A stretch of 64,000 bases of DNA from Hyphomicrobiales bacterium (lineage in GTDB: Bacteria > Pseudomonadota > Alphaproteobacteria > Rhizobiales > OSC116), in assembly GCA_013214705.1 (NCBI GenBank), contig JABSRZ010000004.1, positions 62,001 to 126,000 of the forward strand, given 5' to 3'. Below the pieces are notes generated by a model, which made no database searches, was not told where the DNA came from, and saw nothing but the letters and a program-made list of their open reading frames with translations. A program made the position numbers and the translations under genes. How positions within the stretch are numbered: the stretch's first letter is position 1; each line of letters opens with the position of its first letter. Positions 26,547-35,443 of this stretch are shown piece after piece.

Positions 26547-28485
26547 CCGTAAACTCATTATGAAATTGCTTGGTTGCAAATTCCAACAACATATTCGCCG
26601 CTTGTTCGACATCATGCTGCGCCGTATCGACCACAAGAGCCGGATTTTTTGGCACCTCATAAGGTGATGATATACCGGTAAAATCAGCAATCTCACCAGC
26701 CCGGGCTTTTTTATAAAGGCCTTTAGGGTCGCGCTTCTCGCAGGTTTCTAAATCAGCTTTCACATAAATTTCGTGAAATCCATCACCCTGCACCAAGCCA
26801 GCTTTTTCTCTATCGAGGGCAAATGGTGAAATAAGCGAAACGATGACCACAAAACCAGCCCGCGCCATCAAGGCGGCGGTTTCGCTAGCGCGGCGGATAT
26901 TTTCACCTCTATCTGCATCAGAAAAGCCCAAATTATTGTTCAGGCCGTGACGCAAATTGTCGCCATCCAACACATAAACCTGTAAGCCTTTGCGGAATAA
27001 TTTACGCTCTAAACTTATCGCCAAAGTCGATTTTCCCGAGCCAGAAAGGCCAGTGAGCCACAACACGCCGCCCTTATGGCCATTATAATTTTCGCGCTCA
27101 GCGAGGCTAACAGCATGGTCGACCCGGGTGATATTGGCCTGATGCGCCAACAGCTTAGCCCGTTCATTCTTATAACCATCAAGACTAATCACCCCACCGC
27201 CGGCAATGTCATATTTTTCTAGCAGCACAAAGCGCCCGGTTTTGGCAAACTGCCGATAATCATCTAATGCGATTGGTTGACGCGCTGTCAACACCACTTC
27301 GCCAAGCTGGTTACGTTGCAATTGTTGGGCCTGACTTTGGCTCAAATTTTCGGCATCTAACACATGATTAATTTGCTTCACCCGCACCTTGATTTCGGCT
27401 GTACCAACCTTCATTTTATAGTTTTTACCAACCTCAAATGCCACCGGGTCTAACCAAAATAATTTGGCCGTAAATTCGCTACCTAAATGTGGCGCCACCA
27501 AAATATCGGATAAATCATCTGCGGTTTCTATATGCGAAATCACATCGCCACGTTCAACAAATATTTGCTCGGTTAAGGTGATGCCGACCGATTGACCAGC
27601 GCCAACCACCAAATTTTGTTTTTCGGCCGCGCTACAGTCATGTGGCCAGCTTTCGATATTTTTAACCACCGCCTCTTTGCCACTTGGCGAAAAGGTAATT
27701 TTATCGCCAATGCGCAACGCACCAGACACAATTGTGCCGGCAATAATGCGCCTATCGTCAAATTTATATACATCTTGCACCGGCAAGCGTAATGGCAGAT
27801 CAACCGGTTTTGATAGGGTTTTAAAATCATCCAAACATTCCGTTACGCTCAAGCCATTATACCAGCTAAGCTTTTCTGATAGCGTGACGATATTGTCGCC
27901 CTCACGCGCAGAAATGGGTATAAAACGCGTCGGTGTAACCCCGATGGACTTAAGATATTGCCTATATTCAGCTTCGATTTCATTAAATCTTGCTTGCGAA
28001 TAATCCACCAAATCCATTTTATTGACCACCACGGCAATTTGGCTGACACCCAGTAAATTGAGCAAATAACCATGCCGACGAGATTGCTCTTGAACGCCCT
28101 CTAAGGCATCTATCATTAACAATGCCGCGTCAGATTGCGCCGCGCCAGTCACCATGTTTTTCAGAAATTCTTTATGCCCTGGCGCGTCAATAATTGTGTA
28201 ATCACGCTGCGTAGTGCTAAACCAAATTTGGCTGGTATCAATGGTAATGCCTTGGTCGCGCTCGGCTTGGAAGCTATCCATTAAAAACGCATATTCGAAA
28301 TCTACCCCACGTTTTTCACACATGGCGACAATGCTCTCATACTTACCATCGGGCAAGCTATCAGTATCATGAAACAGCCGCCCCACAAAGGTAGATTTAC
28401 CATGGTCTACATGGCCAACAATGGCCACTTTTAGCAATTCACGTTCAGCGTTTATATTTGGTTGAGCATTCATATTTCTATCCAT
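26530..28485 (-). CDS. cysN/cysC: Bifunctional sulfate adenylyltransferase subunit 1 / adenylylsulfate kinase
   Basis: A protein of about 651 residues joining CysN and CysC. The N-terminal GTPase has VGHVDHGKST (P-loop), DAPGHKEFLKNMVTGAAQ and NKMDLVDY, and drives ATP sulfurylase (CysD). From about residue 450 the APS kinase domain has a second P-loop, GLSGSGKST, plus DGDNLRHGLN and FTGISSPYEVP. Together with CysD it makes APS and then PAPS. The frame is open to 28599, but that would run into cysD; the chosen start lies one base after the cysD stop and has GAAGG upstream. ATG 28473 is an alternative. Confidence 0.94.
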   Translation of the reverse strand: MDRNMNAQPNINAERELLKVAIVGHVDHGKSTFVGRLFHDTDSLPDGKYESIVAMCEKRGVDFEYAFLMDSFQAERDQGITIDTSQIWFSTTQRDYTIIDAPGHKEFLKNMVTGAAQSDAALLMIDALEGVQEQSRRHGYLLNLLGVSQIAVVVNKMDLVDYSQARFNEIEAEYRQYLKSIGVTPTRFIPISAREGDNIVTLSEKLSWYNGLSVTECLDDFKTLSKPVDLPLRLPVQDVYKFDDRRIIAGTIVSGALRIGDKITFSPSGKEAVVKNIESWPHDCSAAEKQNLVVGAGQSVGITLTEQIFVERGDVISHIETADDLSDILVAPHLGSEFTAKLFWLDPVAFEVGKNYKMKVGTAEIKVRVKQINHVLDAENLSQSQAQQLQRNQLGEVVLTARQPIALDDYRQFAKTGRFVLLEKYDIAGGGVISLDGYKNERAKLLAHQANITRVDHAVSLAERENYNGHKGGVLWLTGLSGSGKSTLAISLERKLFRKGLQVYVLDGDNLRHGLNNNLGFSDADRGENIRRASETAALMARAGFVVIVSLISPFALDREKAGLVQGDGFHEIYVKADLETCEKRDPKGLYKKARAGEIADFTGISSPYEVPKNPALVVDTAQHDVEQAANMLLEFATKQFHNEFTADYSI

Positions 28486-28486
28486 A

Positions 28487-29281
28487 TTATAAATAACCTT
28501 CAGCCCGCAAACGCTCAAAAGCATCTTCGGTTTCGTGGTCCAAAGCCCGGCCACTACGTTCAGACACTTTGGTCTGGCTAAGTTCGGCAATAATTTCATC
28601 TATGGTATGGGCTTCACTTGCCACCGGGTTGGTGATGTCCTCATCGCCCAAGGAGCGGTAGCGCATGCCATTATGCGAACGATATAAATCTATAATGGGT
28701 ATGCCCTCGCGCTTGGTATAGTTCCAAATGTCCAATTCTGTCCATTGCAATAACGGATGAATGCGAATGTGCGTGCCCTCGGGAAATTCGGTTTTATATT
28801 GATCCCAAAATTCGGGTGGTTGGTGTCTAAAATCCCACTTGCCTTCGGCACTTCTGGGGCTAAACACCCGCTCTTTGGCGCGTATGGCTTCTTCATCGCG
28901 TCTAATGCCAGCAAACAGGCCATTAAAGCCATGTTTTTTGGTGGCGTTGCGCAACCCCACAGTTTTGCGCGCGGCACTGCGTGCGGCTGGCGGCAATGTA
29001 TCATCCATTTCTTCTATCGGTGGGCACAGCTCGCGGATGAAATTTAAATTCCATTCGACGGCATATTTATCGCGAAAATCGTACATTTCTTTAAACTTTT
29101 TTTCGGTATCCACATGCATAACCGGAAAAGGCACAGTGCCGAAAAACGCTTTTTTCGCTAGCCAAACCATGACATTGCTGTCTTTACCCAGCGACCACAA
29201 CAGAGCGATATTTTCAATTTTGTTAAAAGCTTCTCTGAAAATATAAATAGATTGGGCTTCTAAATCATCAAGTCGCGACAT
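28487..29281 (-). CDS. cysD: Sulfate adenylyltransferase subunit 2
   Basis: The catalytic PP-loop subunit of ATP sulfurylase, forming APS from sulfate and ATP with CysN. The 264-residue protein has the PP-motif SLGKDSNVM near residue 33, AGIRRDEEAIRAKERVFSPR and the conserved YRSLGDEDITNPV. Its size is that of other CysD proteins, which are about 300. A GTG at 29290 is possible, but ATG 29281 has GAAAGG at good spacing. It is directly upstream of cysNC in an operon. Confidence 0.95.
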   Translation of the reverse strand: MSRLDDLEAQSIYIFREAFNKIENIALLWSLGKDSNVMVWLAKKAFFGTVPFPVMHVDTEKKFKEMYDFRDKYAVEWNLNFIRELCPPIEEMDDTLPPAARSAARKTVGLRNATKKHGFNGLFAGIRRDEEAIRAKERVFSPRSAEGKWDFRHQPPEFWDQYKTEFPEGTHIRIHPLLQWTELDIWNYTKREGIPIIDLYRSHNGMRYRSLGDEDITNPVASEAHTIDEIIAELSQTKVSERSGRALDHETEDAFERLRAEGYL

Positions 29282-29488
29282 ATGGCGCACCTTTCAATAG
29301 ATTATTTTTCTCGTTTATTCACAATATTTGACGTAAAGTCAACTAAATACACGATACTTAATGTAATATATTATATTTCACATTTTAATTATGTTTAATA
29401 GGCGGTTTTTTCTGCATTTCTGGCTATTTTAATTGACAAGTTACAAACCGCGTCACTAGTGTATTTCTATATAAAAATGGGTAAATAT

Positions 29489-30256
29489 ATGAATTATAAC
29501 AAACTTACATTCGTGGCCAGTCAAACTGATGAAGCCCAACAAGCTTTGCAGGAATTGACTTCAACTTATGGCAACGTTGCCGCCGAAAATGCCGATGTGA
29601 TCATCGCTTTGGGCGGTGATGGTTTTATGCTGGAATGCCTGCACAAATTTAACAATTGCGACATACCTATTTATGGCCTAAACCGCGGCACAATTGGGTT
29701 TTTGATGAATGAATTTAGCCAAACCGACCTGTTGCAACGCCTAGATGTCGCCGAGCAGCATAGCGTGCACCCACTAAAAGCCGACATCATCACCATGTCG
29801 GGCGAAACCCACACCGTCATTGCCTTTAACGAAGTGTCCATGTTACGACAAACTCACCAAGCCGCTAAATTGCATATATCCATCAACCAAAAAGCCCGGC
29901 TAGAAGAGCTAATTTGTGATGGCATAATTGTCGCCACGCCTGTGGGCAGCACGGCCTATAACCTGTCGGCACAGGGGCCAATAATACCCATCAATACGCC
30001 GCTTATCGCCCTCACCCCCATTAGCCCGTTTCGGCCACGCAGTTGGCGCGGTGCTTTGCTACCCGATAGTGTGAGCATTTCGATAAAAATTTGTGACCCC
30101 GAAAAAAGACCGGTTTCAGCGGTTGCAGACCATCAAGAAATTAGAGACATCAGCCAAATTGTCATTCAACAGAATAAGCAAGATTGCGCGACCATGTTAT
30201 TTGACGCCAAACACGGGCTAGAAGAACGTATTTTACGCGAACAATTTGGCTATTGA
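29489..30256 (+). CDS. nadK: NAD kinase
   Basis: Phosphorylates NAD to NADP. The 255-residue protein has the catalytic GGDGFMLECLH near residue 45, NRGTIGFLMNEF, and the C-terminal DGIIVATPVGSTAYNLSAQGPI. The family length is 250-300. The frame starts at 29459, but ATG 29489 fits the family N-terminus; ATG 29477 is possible. It is followed by a strong terminator, so it is probably monocistronic. Confidence 0.94.
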   Translation: MNYNKLTFVASQTDEAQQALQELTSTYGNVAAENADVIIALGGDGFMLECLHKFNNCDIPIYGLNRGTIGFLMNEFSQTDLLQRLDVAEQHSVHPLKADIITMSGETHTVIAFNEVSMLRQTHQAAKLHISINQKARLEELICDGIIVATPVGSTAYNLSAQGPIIPINTPLIALTPISPFRPRSWRGALLPDSVSISIKICDPEKRPVSAVADHQEIRDISQIVIQQNKQDCATMLFDAKHGLEERILREQFGY

Positions 30257-30274
30257 GTTCATTATTTTAAACAA

Positions 30275-30312
30275 TAAAAAACCGCCACTTCAGAGGAAGC
30301 GGCGGTTTTTTT
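30275..30312 (+). terminator. Rho-independent terminator of nadK
   Basis: A GC-rich stem (ACCGCC.CTT pairing with AAG.CGGCGGT, one mismatch) has a six-base loop, is preceded by an A run and ends in a T7 run. It lies about 20 bp after the nadK stop. Confidence 0.92.
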
Positions 30313-30441
30313 GGGTTCAGACTAGATGATGGATGGTCTGATGGGGCGTCCGAACCCAAAATGCAGAAAAGCGCTTCCTGATTAATCCCAATTCATCGAC
30401 TTGTGTTATCAAGACAAGTCCATAATCAGAAAACGCTTTCC
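30309..30441. other. Structured intergenic region with nested inverted repeats
   Basis: TTTTGGGTTC (30309-30318) pairs with GAACCCAAAA (30352-30361). Then 30366-30384 pairs imperfectly with 30423-30441 over 19 positions, enclosing a second perfect stem GACTTGT/ACAAGTC (30398-30404 and 30414-30420). It lies between the nadK terminator and the end of the BTLCP gene. It could be a 3'-UTR structure, a small RNA or a worn mobile element. Confidence 0.55.
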
Positions 30442-30447
30442 GTAAAC

Positions 30448-31134
30448 TCAATCTACTGAGCTGAGAGACACCCATAATGCTGGATGTGATGTAGATTGTC
30501 GTTTAACATACGTGTATACCGTTTGCTGCCAAGGCAGAATGTCCGGCAATAAATTGTCTAGAATCAAATCTCCAATGCTGGTTTTAACCGTTAACACAGC
30601 GTGTCCACCGCCATATTCATCTATTGCCACGGTTATCAGCAGCGATTCTTTCGGCCAGCCCAAAGCAATGAGCCGCTTTTGTTTTTCCAATACATAATCT
30701 TCACAATCGCCTTGGGTTGTGGGGTAGTTCCACAATTCCGGTTGCTGATATAGATCTTGGTCCGAAATAGCTTCCACCGTTTCATTCACCACATCATTCA
30801 CATGGTTGAGCGCCACCCAACTGCCCGCATCTAGCTCGACAACCGCCGGCTGCACAGTGCCACCCATACAATCACTCGGAAATCGAGAGCAAAAATTCAT
30901 AAACCCTAATGGCGCACTGGTTTCGCCATAAATTTGCATATAGGAGGATAAACCAGAAGACCTTTGCCCACCTGCACCACCTGAGCTGGAATTCCCACCA
31001 ATGCTGTGGGTCACTAAGTCTTTTATATCTACCAAATTGCTGGTTTGGCTCTCTGCATTTACATATGCACTCATAGATAGAGATAGAGCCGTCGCGGCTA
31101 TACCTATCCTCGCCAAATATTTCATATTACTCAT
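30448..31134 (-). CDS. BTLCP-type transglutaminase-like cysteine peptidase (periplasmic)
   Basis: A 228-residue exported protein of the bacterial transglutaminase-like cysteine proteinase family (COG3672), which includes LapG. The signal peptide ends near residue 27 (VNA-ES). The Cys-His-Asp triad appears as GDCEDYVLEK, YGGGHAVLTV and DLILDNL. LapG removes surface adhesins when cyclic-di-GMP is low, but no lapD or large adhesin gene is nearby, so the substrate is open. The PilZ and PAS genes that follow are signalling proteins, which makes a link to surface attachment conceivable. A GAGGATGG site precedes the start. Confidence 0.87.
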   Translation of the reverse strand: MSNMKYLARIGIAATALSLSMSAYVNAESQTSNLVDIKDLVTHSIGGNSSSGGAGGQRSSGLSSYMQIYGETSAPLGFMNFCSRFPSDCMGGTVQPAVVELDAGSWVALNHVNDVVNETVEAISDQDLYQQPELWNYPTTQGDCEDYVLEKQKRLIALGWPKESLLITVAIDEYGGGHAVLTVKTSIGDLILDNLLPDILPWQQTVYTYVKRQSTSHPALWVSLSSVD

Positions 31135-31476
31135 CGTGCCATCCTCACTATTACATCATGGATCCGACTTTCACATATAGTTTTTTAGGAAGTTATAACC
31201 TTATAGGCGCAAATTGAATTACAATTTAGTCAAATTTAGATCAAATTTAGATCAAATTGAAAAGGTTTCCGGTAACCCGATAAGCTACTGAAATAATATA
31301 ATAAATGGAGATATTAATAGTTCAGTAATGCTGCTTCGTACCATATTAGCACAGGCAAATTGCTAAAATATTGCAAACATTGGTCGCAAACCTGTGCCAT
31401 TTTGGACAAGTGCAAACCAAGGGTAAAATTGAATGATAAAAATGACCAAGTGCCGTTAGGAAAAATTAAACCCTAT
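31135..31476. other. Intergenic region upstream of the BTLCP gene and downstream of the PilZ gene
   Basis: It contains AT-rich promoter-like DNA and a short direct repeat of AAATTTAGATC units (about 31218-31258, two near-perfect copies plus partial ones), which could be a regulator site for the BTLCP gene. I see no gene. Confidence 0.4.
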
Positions 31477-32097
31477 TTACAAAACGTCACGCATAAAATA
31501 CTTTTGGATGACATTTTTAGATGGCTTTTCCACAAATTCGAGGGCTATGCCACCCTGAAAATTACGCACAACCACACAAGAGGCATCTTCAAAAGTCACA
31601 ATAGAGCCGACCGGCACTTTTAAATCGACATTTACCGACATGCCGCCAGCCGACATATCAATTAACCGGCAATTATACAGCTCGCCAGTGATAACCGAAA
31701 TTTGGCATTTGTCATGTACCGGGCTAAACCTCTGCGCAGATCGATCATCTGCTATGCCGGATTTGTTTAAATTATGTAACCAAGTGAGTTTATCGGCCAA
31801 TTTATCGCGGTGTTTGCTCGGCGCAGCAATGGACATCACGAATTCGCCGCTGGATGCGCTGGTCACCTGCCCCGACACCCGGCCGACAGTTTCAAGATAA
31901 GCGACTATGCGCTCGCCAACGCCAATTGGAGTTGAACACTGCACCGAAACTTCGCCAGCCGACATTATATATGCCAAACAATCGTGCTCGGTGCGGTCAG
32001 CACGCATAAGCCTACCCGGCAAATTCACATCAACAGATCTAAATTTAAACGGATAATATGCCGATAGTCTGATTATCTTTCGTCTTAGCGGGTCCAT
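31477..32097 (-). CDS. Tandem PilZ domain protein
   Basis: A 206-residue cytoplasmic protein with two PilZ-like halves. The first (about 28-95) has GRLMRADRTEHDCLAYIMSA; the second (about 118-200) has SAQRFSPVHDKCQIS, LIDMSAGGMSV and GGIALEFVEKP. The RxxxR-type loop of c-di-GMP-binding PilZ domains is recognisable in the first and weaker in the second. Such proteins sense c-di-GMP and affect motility or the envelope. The start is ATG 32097. The gene stands alone between the BTLCP and PAS genes. Confidence 0.75.
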   Translation of the reverse strand: MDPLRRKIIRLSAYYPFKFRSVDVNLPGRLMRADRTEHDCLAYIMSAGEVSVQCSTPIGVGERIVAYLETVGRVSGQVTSASSGEFVMSIAAPSKHRDKLADKLTWLHNLNKSGIADDRSAQRFSPVHDKCQISVITGELYNCRLIDMSAGGMSVNVDLKVPVGSIVTFEDASCVVVRNFQGGIALEFVEKPSKNVIQKYFMRDVL

Positions 32098-32258
32098 ATG
32101 GTGCTCGAGTCATTATTTAGCCCAGCATAAAAAGTTATGGTTAACGCCTAATGAATGGCAAGACAATAAACAGCTTAATCCCATAAATTCTAGTTTATTT
32201 GACCAAATCTGTTCACAACCAGTTTATATGGTTGAAAACAGACCTATATATAAGTGGG

Positions 32259-32885
32259 TTAATTCTTGCCGCCATCGATAACCGTAAAGCTAGCTCTACG
32301 AGCCACAGGGTCGCCAGTTATGGGCTGAGCGGCCTCTAAGGCGATGGGGGTAGACACATTGACCACAGCCTTTGGTTTGCTGAGCTTCTTTTCAACTGGC
32401 CAAATTACCCGCAGGCTCACCATCTCAACATCTTCTAGCGGAAAAAATAGCTTACTCTCAACATCCTCATTAAATCCAAATGAGCCAATGATGCTAGAGC
32501 AATAGTCGCCTTGTGCATGAAACAATGGCAAGGCTAAAAATTCAAAACTAATAATCTCGTCACCGGCTTTGCCTTTTAAACCACATATAATGGCCGCGCC
32601 TTGTTCAGTCAAAGTATTAAACAACGACACAAAACTGCCTTTGTCATTCTCATTCCATAAGTCTAGAAAATTTCTATCGCGTAGCTCTTCGCCAAAAATG
32701 TTTGAGGTAAATGCGCCAGCTAACCTGAAATTATATTCATTTGAATTGACACGGTCCAAAAGAAATAAGTTCGGCAATATATTTTTCAATACATCAGGGT
32801 CTAATTCTTTGCGCACAGGGGCTATTCGTTTGCCGCGTAATTCATTCCAATATTCATATAGATATTTTGTGGTTTGCAGCTTCAT
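32259..32885 (-). CDS. PAS domain protein (alphaproteobacterial COG5388-like)
   Basis: A protein of about 208 residues whose first 150 follow the small single-PAS family common in alphaproteobacteria: YLYEYWNELRGKRIAPVR, LPNLFLLD, YNFRLAGA and FGEELRDRNFLDLW. No kinase or output domain follows; the tail is Ala/Thr/Val-rich and probably flexible. MopJ, a polarity/cell-cycle regulator in Caulobacter, has a comparable single-PAS form, but identity is not claimed. The frame is open to 32948; Met at 32885 matches the family start. Confidence 0.7.
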   Translation of the reverse strand: MKLQTTKYLYEYWNELRGKRIAPVRKELDPDVLKNILPNLFLLDRVNSNEYNFRLAGAFTSNIFGEELRDRNFLDLWNENDKGSFVSLFNTLTEQGAAIICGLKGKAGDEIISFEFLALPLFHAQGDYCSSIIGSFGFNEDVESKLFFPLEDVEMVSLRVIWPVEKKLSKPKAVVNVSTPIALEAAQPITGDPVARRASFTVIDGGKN

Positions 32886-33186
32886 AAATTCACCCAATTT
32901 TGGCACATAATAAGACTTTTTAAAATTCAGCGTCTTAATTTGGTACATTTTGTTTTAATTCAATACAAATAAGACAAATATTTGTGTGTTGAACCCCGAT
33001 ACCAATTATGATTGCAACCTCTATGCCAAACCAATTTGTTAGCAGATTATTAACCAAGTTTAGGCAAAAAAGGCAAGAAAATACCATAAAGTTTACGCTT
33101 TTGTTAAACTTTATATTCATAATGCCAGCAGCTCATTGTGTATTGTAAAATGAGCCAGTAATGCAAGAATTGCATGGGGTGTATAT
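32886..33186. other. AT-rich divergent intergenic region
   Basis: Separates the PAS gene from the Gln-rich secreted-protein gene and must hold both promoters. A GGGGTG site sits before 33187. I see no RNA gene or repeat. Confidence 0.45.
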
Positions 33187-34368
33187 ATGGATCGCTTAAA
33201 CATACTTAAAATTGGCACAGCTTTATTTTTATTGGCGACCATACTCATAGCTAATTCTGCCTTTGCCGACCATGCCAAAAACGGTGGCGGCTATGGCGGT
33301 CACGACAAAAATGGCGGTGGTGGTTATGACAATGGCGGCACCAATAAAAATGGTGGCTATAACGAATTTTCTATATTGTTTAACAAATCTAACAGTTACC
33401 GTTACAAGTTAAATGGCTATGTGGCCTTAAACATTGGTGCTAGTTTTCAAAGTCAATATCAAGCCCAAGTGCAACATCAAACACAATATCAGGCGCAAAT
33501 GCAGGCCCAATACCAAGCGCAAGCGCAGTACCAAGCCCAAATTCAATACCAAGCCCAGCGCCAATATAGCTTTAGCCAGCAACGAAAATGGCGGCGTGAA
33601 ATGTTCTATTGTTTGGGCACTGACTTCTTATCGCTTACTTTTGGCAAATATACCAATGGCGGCGTGACTTTTAACAATGGACAATTGTTAGAATGCTCCG
33701 AGGGCGAAGGGATTTTCTTAGATTCGGACGGTCAAATGTCTTGCGGCGGGCATCCACGGTCTATCACCCAAACAACCGGTATGCCATTATTATACATTCA
33801 TGCCACCCAAATTTTGGCCACAAGAGGTGAATGCACATCGCCAAAAGGTGATGTATCACCAGCTTTGACATTATTTACCGAAATTTCGGTATTTTTGCAA
33901 TCCAAACAAAAACAAGGCTTTTACCAAGGCCAAGGCCAACCACAAGGTCAATATCAAACGCAGGGTCAAGCTCAGGGTCAAGCACAGGGTAACTTCCAAA
34001 ATCAAGTTCCGAATTATGGCGCTTCATACCCGGTGCCATCGCAATATCCGACATACGGACAATATCCAACATTCCAGCAGCCACAGACCGGTGGACCATA
34101 TTTAGTGCCATCGCCACATCCAACCGGTGGCCAATATCCGACAAATGGCCAACCACAAACAGGCGGACCTTATCTTGCGCCATCGCCATATCCAACTGGT
34201 GGCCAATATCCAACTAGTGGCCAGCCGCAAACTGGTGGACCATATTTGATGCCATCGCAACATCCAACAGGTGGGCAATATCCGACTCCGAACCAATATC
34301 CAAACCCAAATCAATACCCCACAACTGGGCAGTTTCCCTCCGGCGGGCAAAATATAATATTGAATTGA
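33187..34368 (+). CDS. Secreted Gln/Tyr/Pro-rich repeat protein
   Basis: A 393-residue exported protein. The signal peptide ends near residue 27 (AFA-DH). A Gly/Asn-rich region with HDKNGGGG follows, then a Gln-rich tract (about 90-138) of repeating YQAQ units, a globular middle (about 140-235) with four Cys (FYCLG, LECSEG, MSCGGH, GECTSP), another Gln/Gly tract, and three 24-residue repeats (residues 302-373) of the form GGPYLxPSxxPTGGQYPT. I recognise no family. Gln-rich export plus tandem repeats is compatible with a matrix or functional-amyloid protein, which is inference. It is monocistronic, with a terminator after it. Confidence 0.75.
   Translation: MDRLNILKIGTALFLLATILIANSAFADHAKNGGGYGGHDKNGGGGYDNGGTNKNGGYNEFSILFNKSNSYRYKLNGYVALNIGASFQSQYQAQVQHQTQYQAQMQAQYQAQAQYQAQIQYQAQRQYSFSQQRKWRREMFYCLGTDFLSLTFGKYTNGGVTFNNGQLLECSEGEGIFLDSDGQMSCGGHPRSITQTTGMPLLYIHATQILATRGECTSPKGDVSPALTLFTEISVFLQSKQKQGFYQGQGQPQGQYQTQGQAQGQAQGNFQNQVPNYGASYPVPSQYPTYGQYPTFQQPQTGGPYLVPSPHPTGGQYPTNGQPQTGGPYLAPSPYPTGGQYPTSGQPQTGGPYLMPSQHPTGGQYPTPNQYPNPNQYPTTGQFPSGGQNIILN
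34090..34305 (+). repeat. Three 72-bp tandem repeats inside the Gln-rich protein gene
   Basis: Units at 34090, 34162 and 34234 encode the 24-residue GGPYL...QPQT repeats in frame. They differ at scattered positions, so the expansion is not very recent. Confidence 0.9.
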
Positions 34369-34387
34369 GTCTAGGTGTTTTATAGAC

Positions 34388-34418
34388 AAAAAAAGCTCAG
34401 CTAAGGCTGAGTTTTTTT
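34388..34418 (+). terminator. Rho-independent terminator of the Gln-rich protein gene
   Basis: A stem CTCAGC/GCTGAG lies within an A run before it and a T7 run after it, about 20 bp past the stop codon. Confidence 0.9.
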
Positions 34419-34938
34419 GTGCTAATTTTTGGCCACACACCGGGCAAAAAAAAGAGCGGGCAGCCATCAAATGCCCCCCACTCTAATACGCAATACTCTT
34501 TTTTACGCAAAACTAATTTCGAGATACGCGATACGCAAACAATCGCCGCCTAATTAAATAAGCAATCAATTTTACAACATGTTTTTGAAAATTACACTAA
34601 TGAATTCAAATTCATAAGGCATAGATGTTTCTTAACGTCCTGTTAAATGATCTAAACAATTCTTGTTTTTCAATCTCTACAAAGCCAAATTAGCCTAGAA
34701 TGGTTAACACTCTTTCACCAAACTGACAGAAATGAATTTAAAAGAATATATGCACAAATAAATTGTTTTTATGTAATTTTTTGATTTTTTTGAGCTCATT
34801 AATCATACAGTAAGACATCGTCAAATACGTGATTTTTATCAAAAATTATAAACCCACTTGCAACTTGTTTATTTTAAAGCGTAAACTCGTAATTATATAG
34901 AAATTACATTTGATTTGATAATAGCGGAGGAACGAGAA
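34419..34938. other. AT-rich intergenic region before the CBS gene
   Basis: About 520 bp without a credible gene. It includes several A/T homopolymers and the promoter of the CBS gene, whose GGAGGA site is at its end. No RNA gene was recognised. Confidence 0.45.
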
Positions 34939-35367
34939 ATGACAGTTTCAACTTTGATTAAAGGCAAAAGTCATGAAATTATGACGATATCTCAAAATGA
35001 CAGTTTACGAGATGTCTGCAAAATATTGGCTGATAAACGCATTGGTGTGCTCATCGTTTGTTCAAGTGCAGGCCATGTAGAAGGCATTATATCAGAGCGC
35101 GATATTGTAAGGTCTATTGGCACATCTGGCCCGCACATCTTAGATGAATTTGTCAAACAACATATGACCAAAGACCCTGTCACCTGCTCACCCATTGAGT
35201 CTATCGACAATGTAATGTCTAAAATGTCGCAAGGTCGTTTTCGCCACATGCCAGTGCTAGAAGACAAAAAGCTGGTCGCCATTATATCCATTGGTGACAT
35301 TGTCAAAGCCCGCATTGAAGCGATGGAGCAAGAAGCCCGGGCTATGCATGAATATATCGGCACTTAA
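34939..35367 (+). CDS. CBS-pair domain protein
   Basis: A 142-residue stand-alone protein with two CBS motifs: DSLRDVCKILADKRIGVLIV plus GIISERDIVR in the first half, and MSKMSQGRFRHMPVLED plus SIGDIVKARIE in the second. CBS pairs bind adenine nucleotides and sense energy state. Small proteins of this type are common in alphaproteobacteria and their partner is usually unknown. An upstream in-frame Met exists at 34915, but GGAGGA supports 34939. The gene stands alone and shares a bidirectional terminator with secG. Confidence 0.88.
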   Translation: MTVSTLIKGKSHEIMTISQNDSLRDVCKILADKRIGVLIVCSSAGHVEGIISERDIVRSIGTSGPHILDEFVKQHMTKDPVTCSPIESIDNVMSKMSQGRFRHMPVLEDKKLVAIISIGDIVKARIEAMEQEARAMHEYIGT

Positions 35368-35390
35368 CGTAAATTTGTAACTGACAAACA

Positions 35391-35422
35391 AAAGGCGCTG
35401 AACCAAAATTCAGCGCCTTTTT
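35391..35422. terminator. Bidirectional terminator between the CBS gene and secG
   Basis: A 12-bp stem (AAAGGCGCTGAA pairing with TTCAGCGCCTTT) has a six-base loop and T/A runs on both sides, between convergent genes. Confidence 0.92.
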
Positions 35423-35443
35423 AAAATTCAACTAATGGTTTAA

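Noticed and set aside
34090-34305. Possible CRISPR array
   Set aside because: Units are contiguous 72-bp coding repeats in frame, with no unique spacers and no cas genes.
33875-34470. Reverse-strand frames opposite the Gln-rich gene
   Set aside because: They are produced by the tandem repeats read backwards; composition is Met/Asp/Trp-biased without motifs.
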